This document shows positions 53,982 through 63,279 of a stretch of 64,000 nt of DNA, one piece after another. How positions within the stretch are numbered: position 1 is the first letter of the stretch; each line of letters opens with the position of its first letter. The notes under the pieces are model-generated. The model was not told where the DNA came from and searched no databases. It saw nothing but the letters and a program-made list of their open reading frames with translations. The stretch covers positions 1 through 64,000 of the forward strand of contig JAQYWO010000004.1 of the NCBI GenBank assembly GCA_029379215.1, read 5' to 3'. Origin of the DNA: Rhizonema sp. PD37. GTDB taxonomy: Bacteria; Cyanobacteriota; Cyanobacteriia; Cyanobacteriales; Nostocaceae. Position numbers and translations under genes: made by a program.

Positions 53982-54500
53982 CTAATCCGGCAGAAGTCCC
54001 ATACTCTATCCGTACAAAGGATCGATACTGAGGGAGGAATACCGGGTGATCTTTATCGCGTCCTGGTGATTATTTTTCCTCCCATGAGGAGCAAACAAGA
54101 GGACAGCGATAAAAATTACAATAATCTAAACCACTATGCATAATCTTGAAGAACATTTTATGAACTTGACACATAAAAAATGCGCCACAAGTAAAGCTCG
54201 CGTCCGTGAGTACTCTCTCGCGAAGTCAAGGGCGTGAGAGTATTCTCTCCCCAGAGCTTCGCCCAAAGTCTGCCGGGGGAAGCTTCCCTTGGGCTGTAGC
54301 TTTGACGCAGACTTTACGTAATTTTAGGGTGCATAACAGGTATCTGTAAAAGGGTTGCACGGGGAGCGCAGGTTTTTTCCTTAACTAGTTACAATCACAA
54401 ATAGATATTTTCTTTATCTAAACTGTATATGTAAATACACGTGAATAAATGTTGTCTCATCTAGTAGAATTCTAAGTAAAGGCTGCTTTCATATTTAATT
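53982..54500. other. Intergenic region with GC-rich repeats
   Basis: A spacer between ribD and the GNAT pseudogene. Its middle (54190-54330) is GC-rich repeat DNA (see separate entry). No ORF is supported. Confidence 0.5.
54190..54330. repeat. Repeat DNA with GAGAGTA.TCTCTCCCCAGAGCTTCGC
   Basis: Two related units (from about 54207 and 54235) with gtgag.gtactctc / gagagtattctctcc; the second continues as ccagagcttcgccc. The same string, gtactctctccccagagctt, occurs inside repeat copy A at about 48329-48348, so parts of the repeats are shared. A further dyad, cagactttgggc and reverse, surrounds 54262-54315. Confidence 0.6.
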
Positions 54501-55029
54501 CTAAGAGCCAATCGGTTTCTCTGAGAGTTCTTGTTGGCGAGTTTCGGAACTGTAAAGTTTGAAGCCTCTGGCTTGGTAATTAGCAAGTGCGTAACGATGA
54601 TCTAAACTACAGGTATGTACCTACACTTGCTTTACTCCTGCTGTCCAAGCTTGTTGCACGCCAAAACTCAATAAATGTCCACCAATATGCTGTCCGAGAA
54701 ACTGAGGCAATATACCGAAGTAAACAATTTTAACGTTATTGTTCTTGTTGTACTGTAACTCAATGTAGCCTGCGGGAGTGCCAGAAACATAAACTACCCA
54801 CGCTTGGATCTTTGGACAATCGAGGTATTCCAGCCAGTGTTGATAAGTCCAACTTAGGCGCTCTATCCAGTAGTAATTGCTACCAACACTTGTATATAGG
54901 AAACGACTGAACTCGGGACAGGGAATTTCGGCACAAGTGACGACTAAGTTTGGGTTGCTTGAGAAAGTAGCACGAAGCTCGCGGGAGTGAAAGCATTTCT
55001 AAGTACCAAGTTGTGACATCAACTAGCAT
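54501..55029 (-). pseudogene. GNAT N-acetyltransferase, disrupted
   Basis: Beginning ATG 55029, only 3 nt after the mreD stop, the minus strand encodes MLVDVTTWYLEMLS and then shifts frame to ELRATFSSNPNLVVTCAEI. It continues as a recognisable GNAT acetyltransferase (AWVVYVSGTPAGYIEL, YFGILPQFLGQHIGGHLLSF, HTCSLDHRYALANYQARGF). It contains an amber TAG at 54621-54623, where the family usually has Trp (V-W-V-H-T-C), and ends at TAG 54501-54503. So there is one frameshift near 54985 and one nonsense codon. It was evidently the last gene of the mreBCD operon. Confidence 0.75.
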
Positions 55030-55032
55030 ACG

Positions 55033-55695
55033 CTACTCAAGAGATTGCTCTGCTAATCTTAACTGATGCCACCAACGATTTAAGGGATAATAAATAACAG
55101 GTGCCCAAAGGCTACTAAGAATAGCTGAAGCCAAGACAACCTTCTGATAGTAACTCCAAATATCTCCTGCTGTATTGCGATCTCTCATGAAAACTAGTTG
55201 GGATGCAAAGATTGTATCTGCCAAAACAGCCATTACAAAAACAATTAGGGCTATAAAAATAAAGTCTTCTTGGATAAAACGCTGCTTTTGAATATAACCT
55301 GTGATCAATCCTACCAATCCTAAACTTAAAGCATGAGTAGGATCGCTATAGTCGGCAGATGTCATAGCATCTTGAAGTAAACCGATAACTATACCTGCTA
55401 CGGCACCTTGAAAGGCTGTTCGCTTCAAACTCCAAACCACGACCCAAATTAATAACCAGTTAGGTTCAATACCTAATAATTCCATTCCGGGAAAACGGGT
55501 TGGCAGTATGAGTAAACATAACATGACCGACCCTACCGTGACTATTCCGTCCACTATTTGCCGGAGTCTGGGATGCCACTTAGTTAGAGGGTTGATTTGA
55601 TTTTTAGATTTTCGCGATAGCTTCGCTGCTGCGCTCCGCGCAGATCGCGATTTTGACCTAGTCTGAGTTCTACCCCAAAATTTAGGAATCCTCAT
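55033..55695 (-). CDS. mreD: Rod-shape-determining protein MreD
   Basis: A 220-residue membrane protein of the elongasome. About five helices follow a basic N-terminus: IVTVGSVMLCLLILPTRF, NWLLIWVVVWSLKRTAF, GAVAGIVIGLLQDAMTS, LGLVGLITGYIQK and FIFIALIVFVMAVLADTIF. The N-terminal ~50 residues include SRSARSAAAKLSRK, encoded by a palindromic repeat (55612-55650), which is unusual. It is the third gene of mreB-mreC-mreD; a GNAT remnant follows 3 nt later. Confidence 0.92.
   Translation of the reverse strand: MRIPKFWGRTQTRSKSRSARSAAAKLSRKSKNQINPLTKWHPRLRQIVDGIVTVGSVMLCLLILPTRFPGMELLGIEPNWLLIWVVVWSLKRTAFQGAVAGIVIGLLQDAMTSADYSDPTHALSLGLVGLITGYIQKQRFIQEDFIFIALIVFVMAVLADTIFASQLVFMRDRNTAGDIWSYYQKVVLASAILSSLWAPVIYYPLNRWWHQLRLAEQSLE
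55612..55650. repeat. In-frame palindromic insertion in mreD
   Basis: A 39-nt block (13 codons) bounded by TCGCGA at both ends, with an inner gctgctgcgctccgcgcag dyad. It encodes RSARSAAAKLSR-like residues in the cytoplasmic N-terminus of MreD. The length is a multiple of three, so the protein is kept. Confidence 0.6.
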
Positions 55696-55714
55696 TTGCT
55701 GTTTTCAAATCTAA

Positions 55715-56521
55715 TTATGACTTTTTGGTTGTTGATTGTTCGCTCTGTGGAGAGTTTTCTGGTTGTGGGTTTTCCTGCTTCGGATATACTGATACCCAAT
55801 CTAGAGAGTGGATTGGTGGAAATAATTCAATTTTCGCGACTGATGTAGGCAGTTTCTTTAAATCCAGAGATTTTACTCGCCCTATAGCTAAACCTGATGG
55901 AAACTTTTGACTGTAATTGGACGTAGAGATGACATCTCCAAGTTTTACATTTGGGACTTTCTCATAAAATTCCAGAACTGCCTCGGCTGAAGAATCTCCT
56001 CGCAAAACACCTTTAGCTCCAGTGCGACTAATTGTGACACCGACTTTACTCTTAAAATCACTGATTAATAAGACGCGGCTAGTATTGGGCGTTACACTTG
56101 CCACCAAACCAACTAATCCGCCTTCCGCTCTGACTATATATCCTTCCTTAATTCCCGCAACGCTACCACGATTTAAAGTAACCTGTTGCCACCAGTTATC
56201 TGCACTACGTCCCACAACCCGAGCCGGAATAGGGCGCGATGCAATCGGCTCTTTTTCAACGTAGTTCAATAATTGTTTTAGCTTTTTATTTTGATTTTCT
56301 AAATCTACTATCTGAGTTTGCAGTTCCAATACTCGGGCATCTTTGAGGCGTTCTTCTTTTGGTAATGTCTGAAACATTTGTAGTGGACGAGTGATTCCCT
56401 GATATAACTCCAGTACAAAAGCACCTTGAGTTTGTCGAAGTAGCCACGCACTACCGAAGATTAGACCCAGCAAACCAATTTGTAAACCTTTTCTTTCCCA
56501 GTTACGACGTGTTATAAACAT
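55715..56521 (-). CDS. mreC: Rod-shape-determining protein MreC
   Basis: A 268-residue periplasmic scaffold. An N-terminal anchor (GLQIGLLGLIFGSAWLL), a coiled coil (LELQTQIVDLENQNKKLKQL), then the double beta-barrel part: ARVVGRSADNWWQQVTLNRG, GYIVRAEGGLVGLV, RVLLISDFKSKVGV, GVLRGD and LAIGRVKSLDL. It links MreB to the peptidoglycan-synthesis enzymes. The tail is Gln/Ser/Glu-rich. It sits between mreB (82-nt gap) and mreD (19-nt gap). Confidence 0.95.
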   Translation of the reverse strand: MFITRRNWERKGLQIGLLGLIFGSAWLLRQTQGAFVLELYQGITRPLQMFQTLPKEERLKDARVLELQTQIVDLENQNKKLKQLLNYVEKEPIASRPIPARVVGRSADNWWQQVTLNRGSVAGIKEGYIVRAEGGLVGLVASVTPNTSRVLLISDFKSKVGVTISRTGAKGVLRGDSSAEAVLEFYEKVPNVKLGDVISTSNYSQKFPSGLAIGRVKSLDLKKLPTSVAKIELFPPIHSLDWVSVYPKQENPQPENSPQSEQSTTKKS

Positions 56522-56603
56522 AATGAACCTTTTTTATATATAATTTTATTTAAGATATTGAATTTTAGAGCAAATCCAATATCTTAAAATTGCATCAACT
56601 GCG

Positions 56604-57647
56604 CTACAGACTGCGAGAACGTCCGCTGAAAACTCTCTCAAGCTGCTTGAAGTTTTCTAATACACGACCTGTTCCCAAAACAACACAGCTTAAGGGGTCA
56701 GCTGCAATATGTGTCACAATTCCTGTTTCATGACTGATTAGGGTGTCTATCCCTTTCAGGAGAGCACCTCCACCAGCGAGCATAATACCTCGGTCGATAA
56801 TGTCTGCTGCTAGTTCTGGAGGTGTACGCTCCAGTGTCCGCTTTACTGCTTCTACAATGACAGAGAGTGGTTCTGACATACTCTCTCTTACTTCCGGTCC
56901 CTTAATTGTGACAGTTCGCGGTAGGCTAGAAAGAAGGTGTAAGCCTCGGACTTCCATCATGGCATCGTCATTATCAGCTGTCGGATATGCAGAACCAATC
57001 CGAATTTTAATGTCTTCGGCAGTGCGTTCTCCAATCACTAAATTATGAACTTTTCTCATATACTGCATGATGGCTTCTGTGAGTTCATCGCCGGCAATGC
57101 GGACTGATTCGCTCAGCACCGTACCTTGAAGGCTTAACACTGCCACTTCTGTTGTGCCGCCACCAATATCGATAATCATGTTCCCAGTAGGTTCGGCAAC
57201 TGGGAGTCCTGCTCCTATTGCTGCTGCTACAGGCTCGTCAATTAAGTAAACTTCTCTTGCCCCTGCTTGAGTAGCTGCATCCATCACAGCCCGTCTTTCT
57301 ACCCCTGTCACTCCACTAGGAATGCCAATGACAATCCGGGGTAATACGAGAGACTTGCCTTCGTTGACTCGCTGAATAAAACTTTTCAGCATCAGCTCGG
57401 CTGTATCAAAGTCAGCGATTACACCATCCCTTAAGGGGCGTACAGCAATCACATTTCCAGGTGTACGACCGAGCATTTTTTTTGCTTCTTCTCCAACTGC
57501 TAGTGCAACCTTTTCGTTTTGGTCGATAGCAACCACTGAAGGTTCTTGAAGAACAATGCCTTTACCTGATACATATACGAGGGTGTTGGCAGTACCGAGA
57601 TCGATACCCATATCCCGCGACAAGGAAAACCTACTGAAAAGACCCAC
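56604..57647 (-). CDS. mreB: Rod-shape-determining protein MreB
   Basis: A 347-residue bacterial actin that directs lateral wall growth. Actin motifs: GIDLGTANTLVYVSGKG (phosphate 1), MIDIGGGTTEVAVLSL (phosphate 2) and GIMLAGGGALLKGID (adenosine). The start is given as GTG 57647 (MGLFSRFS); ATG 57611 (MGIDLG) is an alternative. First gene of mreBCD. Divergent from ssb across 991 nt. Confidence 0.96.
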   Translation of the reverse strand: MGLFSRFSLSRDMGIDLGTANTLVYVSGKGIVLQEPSVVAIDQNEKVALAVGEEAKKMLGRTPGNVIAVRPLRDGVIADFDTAELMLKSFIQRVNEGKSLVLPRIVIGIPSGVTGVERRAVMDAATQAGAREVYLIDEPVAAAIGAGLPVAEPTGNMIIDIGGGTTEVAVLSLQGTVLSESVRIAGDELTEAIMQYMRKVHNLVIGERTAEDIKIRIGSAYPTADNDDAMMEVRGLHLLSSLPRTVTIKGPEVRESMSEPLSVIVEAVKRTLERTPPELAADIIDRGIMLAGGGALLKGIDTLISHETGIVTHIAADPLSCVVLGTGRVLENFKQLERVFSGRSRSL

Positions 57648-58638
57648 TCCTTTCTACGCCCCCTATTTTTAATATTATTGACAACTATCGTAAGTTGCAA
57701 TTGTGCTGGATTTTATTATGTTTTTCGACCTGAGTCTAGTAAAGCAGCTGATGTTTCCACAGATATTTTGGGAATCTTTACCTTGCCTTTTAGCTGCTAC
57801 TTACTTTTATTCGCTCTCCGCATAAGTACATCAGTATATTTTTGTGAGTAAGAGAAAATAATTTTTATGTAAGTCCACAGTAATTAGCTATCAACTATCA
57901 GCGTACATCAGTTTTTAGGTTTGAGCCGCGTTATCGAGAGATTTATATAATTGACTTGATAGCTGCTTGTAAAGTGCCATAACTATCGCTCTTTTATTGC
58001 TCTCACCAGATTAAATTTGAAACCCTACTTTTAGAGAATGTTTTCAAAGTCTAAGAGCGTGTATTTCACTACCATAGCTACCGAGAAATTGCTAGCTTGA
58101 GAATCTGGGTTTTGGGATTTGTGATCCGGATGGCAGCCCTTGCCCGCAGGCTGAAGCGCCTCTGAGTCTCACTTAAGCCTCAAGCAGACCCTTTTCAAAC
58201 AACCTCTTACTTTATTCTGTCCAGGCAAACTTTGTTGGTGTATGCAATTTCCAATTACCTAGATTATTCTCTCTTCAGAGTTATAGAAGAGCGCTAAAGA
58301 CTCTAATTTAATTGTTTATAGAACAATTAAATTAGAGTCTTTCAACGTCAATGAGGAGAAGTATGTAAACAATTGTTGACCAACTCAGAAACCAACAACC
58401 TACTAAGGGGAAACCGTAAAAAGAAAATACCAGCTACCCGCTTGGGTTGATAAGTTGGTATCAAGGGATCTAGGAATGAAGGGCACGGTATTTTTTTTCC
58501 AAAGCAAGTGCGTAATAAACTATCTCTGTCCATGAACAATGTAAAGTTGTGTTGATTCACGCCAACTTTCTTATCCCTTTGCAATTGGCTTCTCTCAAAG
58601 TCAGAATGGATAAGTACGTCTGTACTGAAAGGAAACAC
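57648..58638. other. Long divergent spacer between mreB and ssb
   Basis: Almost 1 kb without a supported gene. It contains the 21-bp inverted repeat at 58296-58342 and a GC-richer stretch around 58110-58180. A 96-codon minus-strand ORF overlapping ssb's leader is a shadow. Confidence 0.5.
58296..58342. repeat. Perfect 21-bp inverted repeat
   Basis: AAAGACTCTAATTTAATTGTT (58296-58316), 5-nt loop TATAG, then the exact complement (58322-58342). It is about 300 nt ahead of ssb. T-rich ends (TTT on one side, AAA on the other) would allow termination in either direction. Confidence 0.8.
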
Positions 58639-59001
58639 ATGAGTATTAACGTTGTCACCTTAATCGGTCGTGTAGGTAACGACCCTGATATGAAGTATTT
58701 TGAGTCTGGTAGCATTAAGTGTCGTTTAACGTTGGCTGTCAACCGACGCAGTAGAGACGGTGAACAAACTGATTGGTTCAATCTCGAAATCTGGGGAAAA
58801 ACAGCTCAGGTAGCAGGTGACTATGTAAAAAAGGGCAAACAGATTGCCGTCAAAGGTTCTTTGAAATTTGACACTTGGAGCGATCGCACGACTGGCGCAA
58901 ACCGTTCTTCACCCGTGATTTTAGTGGATCAACTGGAGTTATTGGGTTCTAAAAGGGATACAGATTATGAAATGGATAACAATCCTGATAATTTCGGCTA
59001 A
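58639..59001 (+). CDS. ssb: Single-stranded DNA-binding protein
   Basis: A 120-residue protein from ATG 58639, with AAAGGA upstream; the frame to 58549 lacks homology. One OB fold: NVVTLIGRVGNDPDMKYFES, CRLTLAVNRR, TDWFNLEIWGKTAQVAGDYV and GKQIAVKGSLKFD. It lacks the long acidic tail of full-length Ssb, so is of the short cyanobacterial kind (the tail here ends DNNPDNFG). It sits between mreB and the antiporter gene. Confidence 0.93.
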   Translation: MSINVVTLIGRVGNDPDMKYFESGSIKCRLTLAVNRRSRDGEQTDWFNLEIWGKTAQVAGDYVKKGKQIAVKGSLKFDTWSDRTTGANRSSPVILVDQLELLGSKRDTDYEMDNNPDNFG

Positions 59002-59168
59002 TGGAATTAATCGTTGATAGTTGGTAGAAGTGAGTGGGGAATTGGTAGAAGTGAGTTACTAATCGCGCTAAGAGCCATTTCCCATTCCTTTGGGTAGAAA
59101 GCACTCTTTAGCTACAAGTTTGGGTTCAACAGCTTGGTAAATTAAAGAGAAGAATTTCCGCAGAACCC

Positions 59169-60647
59169 ATGCACTTAGATTTCACAACCGTCTCATTACC
59201 GCTCTTGGCAACGGCAACAGAAAAAGCAGATAGTTCACTGGTGGTAGCGGCAGTGCTACTAAGCTTAGTCGTCATTTACTTGTCAAGCAAAATTGGTGGA
59301 GAGTTCTCAAACCGATTGGGTTTTCCGCCTGTCTTGGGGGAACTCGTCGGTGGGGTAGTCGTGGGCGTATCTGTTCTACATCTTTTGGTATTTCCTGAAA
59401 GCGGAGCAGATAGTTCTAACTCTTTAATTATGATCTTCCTCAACAAAACTGCTGGCTTGAGTCCCAACGCTACAGATGCTGTTTTTCAAGCACAGTCGAA
59501 TGTCATTTCTGTTTTGGCAGAATTGGGTGTTATCATCCTGCTATTTGAAATCGGTTTAGAGTCAAACTTAAAAGACTTGATGGCTGTTGGTTTGCAAGCA
59601 ACTGTTGTGGCAGCTGTCGGGGTGGTTGTACCTTTTGCTGCCGGCACGGCAGGATTAATGTTATTGTTCGGGGTTCCAGCCGTACCAGCAATTTTTGCCG
59701 GGGCTGCGTTGACAGCGACTAGTATTGGTATTACTTCCAAGGTTCTTTCAGAAATTGGATGTCTTAATACTCAAGAAGGACAAATTATTTTAGGCGCTGC
59801 CGTTATTGATGACGTACTGGGAATTATCGTTTTGGCAGTGGTGGCAAGCCTTGCTAAAGATGGAGCCGTGGATGTTGGCAAAGTTATTTATCTGATTGTC
59901 AGCGCCAGTGGTTTCCTTGTGGGTGCGATCGCCCTGGGTAATGTATTTAACAAGTCTTTTGTGGCGATCGTTGACAAACTTAAAACTCGTGGCGAACTGG
60001 TGATTCCAGCATTCATCTTCGCTTTTGTGATGGCTTACTTCGCGGCTGCGATCCAGTTAGAAGCAATTCTTGGGGCTTTTGCAGCCGGCTTAGTCTTAGA
60101 AGAAACAGATAAGCGCAAAGAATTGCAAAAGCAAGTTGTTCCGATAGCTGACATGCTAGTGCCTATTTTCTTTGTCACTGTAGGAGCAAAAACAGATTTA
60201 GGAGTTTTAAACCCAGCAATTCCTAGCAATCGGGAAGGATTAGCTATGGCAATTTTTCTCCTCATAGTTGCCATTCTGGGTAAAGTCAGTACGGGCTTGA
60301 GTGTCTTTGGCGAAACTAAGCTCAACCGTTTGGCAATTGGTGTAGGAATGATTCCTCGAGGCGAAGTGGGATTAGTCTTTCTTGGTATTGGTTCCTCTAT
60401 CGGGATTCTCTCCAAACCACTAGAGGCGGCAATTATCTTGATGGTTGTTCTGACGACTTTTTTAGCTCCTTCCTTATTACAGTTCGTCTTAACAAAACCA
60501 GAAATTGAGGTAACAGGGGACACTTTGATACAACTTGGTGTGGAGAACTCGCCGAGAATAGTGTCCTCATCAACACAATCACTCATAGACTCGATCTCAT
60601 CCACATCACTAGAGGATGAAAATCCAGAGCAGCAGGAAACACATTAA
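59169..60647 (+). CDS. Cation:proton antiporter, CPA2 type
   Basis: A 492-residue membrane protein with about 12-13 helices. The Na+/H+ exchanger domain is clear: GGEFSNRLGFPPVLGELVGG, ILLFEIGLESNLKDLM, ALTATSIGITSKVLSE, and VIDDVLGIIVLAVV with the acidic pair DD typical of electrogenic NapA-type exchangers. IPRGEVGLVFLGIG lies near the end. The C-terminal ~45 residues are Ser/Glu-rich and cytoplasmic. It is probably for Na+ or K+ balance. Precedes the amidase genes. Confidence 0.93.
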   Translation: MHLDFTTVSLPLLATATEKADSSLVVAAVLLSLVVIYLSSKIGGEFSNRLGFPPVLGELVGGVVVGVSVLHLLVFPESGADSSNSLIMIFLNKTAGLSPNATDAVFQAQSNVISVLAELGVIILLFEIGLESNLKDLMAVGLQATVVAAVGVVVPFAAGTAGLMLLFGVPAVPAIFAGAALTATSIGITSKVLSEIGCLNTQEGQIILGAAVIDDVLGIIVLAVVASLAKDGAVDVGKVIYLIVSASGFLVGAIALGNVFNKSFVAIVDKLKTRGELVIPAFIFAFVMAYFAAAIQLEAILGAFAAGLVLEETDKRKELQKQVVPIADMLVPIFFVTVGAKTDLGVLNPAIPSNREGLAMAIFLLIVAILGKVSTGLSVFGETKLNRLAIGVGMIPRGEVGLVFLGIGSSIGILSKPLEAAIILMVVLTTFLAPSLLQFVLTKPEIEVTGDTLIQLGVENSPRIVSSSTQSLIDSISSTSLEDENPEQQETH

Positions 60648-60967
60648 TTGCTTTGTCTGTAGGGCGGAAACTTCTCTGCCCAATTGAACGTCCCTGACGA
60701 TAGTCCATATTTTATAATTTTTCTCTAAATACTGAGTTAGCCATTAGCATTACTAAGTCATAATGCCATAAAGGCACACAAAACTGAGAAGGGTATGCTA
60801 TAATTTAACGCCAACTATGTTTTGGTGTTGAAGCAACAAGTGCTATTTTTAGTGCCCTGATATTAGATTTTCTTATGAACGCAGCGGTTTGGACTGCGAT
60901 AGTGTGAGGATTTTTCTCTGCTCTAACAAATGGACAATTACGAGAATGCAAATCAGGAGAATACTCT
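60648..60967. other. Spacer upstream of the first amidase
   Basis: A 320-nt spacer. Its final 24 nt (60944-60967) are identical to the stretch before the second amidase (63256-63279). Confidence 0.5.
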
Positions 60968-62788
60968 GTGAAATTACACTGGTTACTGCCTGGTACTGTT
61001 TTAACTATCTTCATGCTATCGTTGCCCGCTCATGCAGCAAAACTAAGGTTTTGGCGTTTTGATGCTCTTCAAAACCAATTAGAGATTTACACTGAAGGGG
61101 AAGTTCAACCCAAGGCACAACTTATCTCTAACCCGACTCGTTTGGTGATTGATTTGCCGGGAACATCATCTGGGCGTCCACAGATTTCGCCGTCAGCTAG
61201 CAGCATGTTTCGCTCGATTCGTGTTGCACAGCTTGACGAACAAACAACTCGTATAATTGTGGACATCAATCCAGGCTATACCCTAGATCCCCAACAGGTG
61301 AAGTTTGAGCAGGCAACAGCCTTCTTCTGGAGGGTAAAATTACCAACGCCACAGCAAGCGGACGTAACATCATTGCCAAGGGAAAATATTGAACACAGAA
61401 GGAGTGATGGCGATGATAATACTCAACCCGCTCTATCGAGGATTGCGAACACAACAGTTGGGGTGACTCAAGTTGAAAACCTCCGAGTAACAGAAGATGG
61501 TTTTTTCATGACGACTAGTGGTAGTCATCCTCAAGTAAAGGTTGATCGCAGTCGTGATGGTATCACTTATATGGATATTTCTAACGCTAGATTATCATCA
61601 GATCTGGCACAAAGAGATTTACCTATTAACCAGTATGGAGTAAAGCACATCCAATTTACCCAACTGGAAACACAACCTCCTGTTGTTCGTATAGCGTTGT
61701 TCTTAGATAAAGACAGTCCTGACTGGGAGGCGAGTACGAGTAGTCAAGGTGGAGTGGTGATTCTGCCAAATCGTTTGAGTGGTAAATTACCTACAAATAA
61801 CACTGACTCAAGATTTCCCACTCCGCTTAATTCTTTGACGAGCGAATTATCCACAATTCAATCTGTGGAACTTGCAGATCGTGACTCGCAACTTGTGATT
61901 AGAGGCGATCGCAATTTGGAAGCCAGTGGAGATTGGGATAGCTCCAAGCCTGGTTTGTTCCGCATCACTATCGCTAATTCTCAATTAGCAGCAAGCCCGA
62001 AAGGACCATTATTTCACTCAGACAGTCCCGTCTTACGAATACGTCTACAACAGCAAGATCCTCGTACAGTTGTCATTTTTGTTCAACCTGCGGCAGGAGT
62101 ACAAATTAGGTCATTCAACCAGAGCAATCGCACCAGTGTAGCTTTAAAATTACGACGCACGGCAATGCTCACACCCCCTGTAGATTTACCGACGCTACCA
62201 GGAAGAATGACAAATTACCCCCAACCATTGACTCCTCATATTTATAATGGACGGGCGGTAGCAATTATCGATCCTGGACACGGTGGCAAAGACTCTGGAG
62301 CAATTGGTATTGGTGCACTACAAGAAAAGAATATTGTCTTGCCTATTGGCATTAGGGTGGCACAAATTTTGCAGCAAAATGGCGTACAAGTACAACTCAC
62401 AAGAAATGCTGACTATTTTGTAGATCTTGCTCCTAGAGTAGAAATGGCTCAGCGAGTCCATGCTGATGTCTTTGTAAGTGTCCATGCCAATTCCGCAGGT
62501 GCAGGTCGTCCTGATGTCAGCGGTTTGGAAGTGTATTATTTCGACAGTGGTCTTGGTTTGGCTCGTGTTGTCCACGATACCATTCTCCAAAATGTTAATG
62601 TGAGAGACAGAGGAATCAGGCAGGCAAGATTTTTTGTTCTCAGAAAAAGTTCTATGCCCTCAATTCTTGTAGAAACTGGTTACATGACTGGTCGTGAGGA
62701 TGCGGCTAAACTACAGACTCCAGAGTACCAAAATCAAATGGCCGAGGCAATTGCTCGCGGTGTACTTCAATACTTAAATTTAAGATGA
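60968..62788 (+). CDS. amiC: N-acetylmuramoyl-L-alanine amidase with AMIN domains (AmiC-type)
   Basis: A 606-residue cell-wall hydrolase from GTG 60968, with AGGAGA upstream. A signal peptide (LLPGTVLTIFMLSLPAHAA) is followed by two AMIN domains (~25-120 and ~170-265, peptidoglycan binding) and a third AMIN-like stretch to ~395. The Amidase_3 catalytic domain (~430-606) has the zinc ligands in IDPGHGGKDSGAIG, LQEKNIVLPI and SVHANSAG, and catalytic Glu in LVETGYM. In Anabaena and Nostoc, AmiC amidases drill septal nanopores for cell-cell communication and are needed for filament function. Confidence 0.93.
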   Translation: MKLHWLLPGTVLTIFMLSLPAHAAKLRFWRFDALQNQLEIYTEGEVQPKAQLISNPTRLVIDLPGTSSGRPQISPSASSMFRSIRVAQLDEQTTRIIVDINPGYTLDPQQVKFEQATAFFWRVKLPTPQQADVTSLPRENIEHRRSDGDDNTQPALSRIANTTVGVTQVENLRVTEDGFFMTTSGSHPQVKVDRSRDGITYMDISNARLSSDLAQRDLPINQYGVKHIQFTQLETQPPVVRIALFLDKDSPDWEASTSSQGGVVILPNRLSGKLPTNNTDSRFPTPLNSLTSELSTIQSVELADRDSQLVIRGDRNLEASGDWDSSKPGLFRITIANSQLAASPKGPLFHSDSPVLRIRLQQQDPRTVVIFVQPAAGVQIRSFNQSNRTSVALKLRRTAMLTPPVDLPTLPGRMTNYPQPLTPHIYNGRAVAIIDPGHGGKDSGAIGIGALQEKNIVLPIGIRVAQILQQNGVQVQLTRNADYFVDLAPRVEMAQRVHADVFVSVHANSAGAGRPDVSGLEVYYFDSGLGLARVVHDTILQNVNVRDRGIRQARFFVLRKSSMPSILVETGYMTGREDAAKLQTPEYQNQMAEAIARGVLQYLNLR

Positions 62789-63279
62789 AATATGTAAATA
62801 TATTTAAAATATCACAAGTCTTGTTACTTTAATTAACAGTAGCAGAAAGTTTTTAGTTAGACCATCCACGCTCAAAAATCACACACTTCCACAAATGTCA
62901 AGCTCAATCAATTGTTATTCACTGCTGTTAAAAGAATGATTTCCGATTTTAAGCTGAGTAATATTGATAACTCAGTAATAAATCAAAATCTTACATCCCA
63001 TAACGATGTAAAAAATCGGGAGGGGCTTAATAGAAGTTGAGTAAGAATGCACGCCATCAGCAATCAGCCAGCATAACTCGCAAGCACTCAAGTCGTGTCA
63101 CATACTACGAAATTCTTTTCATAGCTGAGTGTCAATTACTGAAGTGATGATGACTTACGAATTGGACGCCAGCTGTATTTTTAGATGAAAAGCCGAGGTT
63201 TGAGCTCGCAGAGTGTGAAGAGTTGCCAAAACTTTAAAAGATTGACAGCTTATATGAATGCAAATCAGGAGAATACTCT
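62789..63279. other. Spacer between the tandem amidase genes
   Basis: An AT-rich spacer with no supported ORF. The last 24 nt duplicate the leader of the first amidase. Confidence 0.5.

Noticed and set aside
53952..54200. FMN riboswitch for ribD
   Set aside because: The conserved AGGGTGC-type elements of the RFN motif are absent upstream of ribD.
58348..58638. 96-codon minus-strand ORF in the ssb leader
   Set aside because: No homology or ribosome site; it is in the promoter region of ssb.
60035..60604. 189-codon minus-strand ORF
   Set aside because: It is antisense to the antiporter gene and its low-complexity Lys/Ile/Pro content is typical of a shadow frame.
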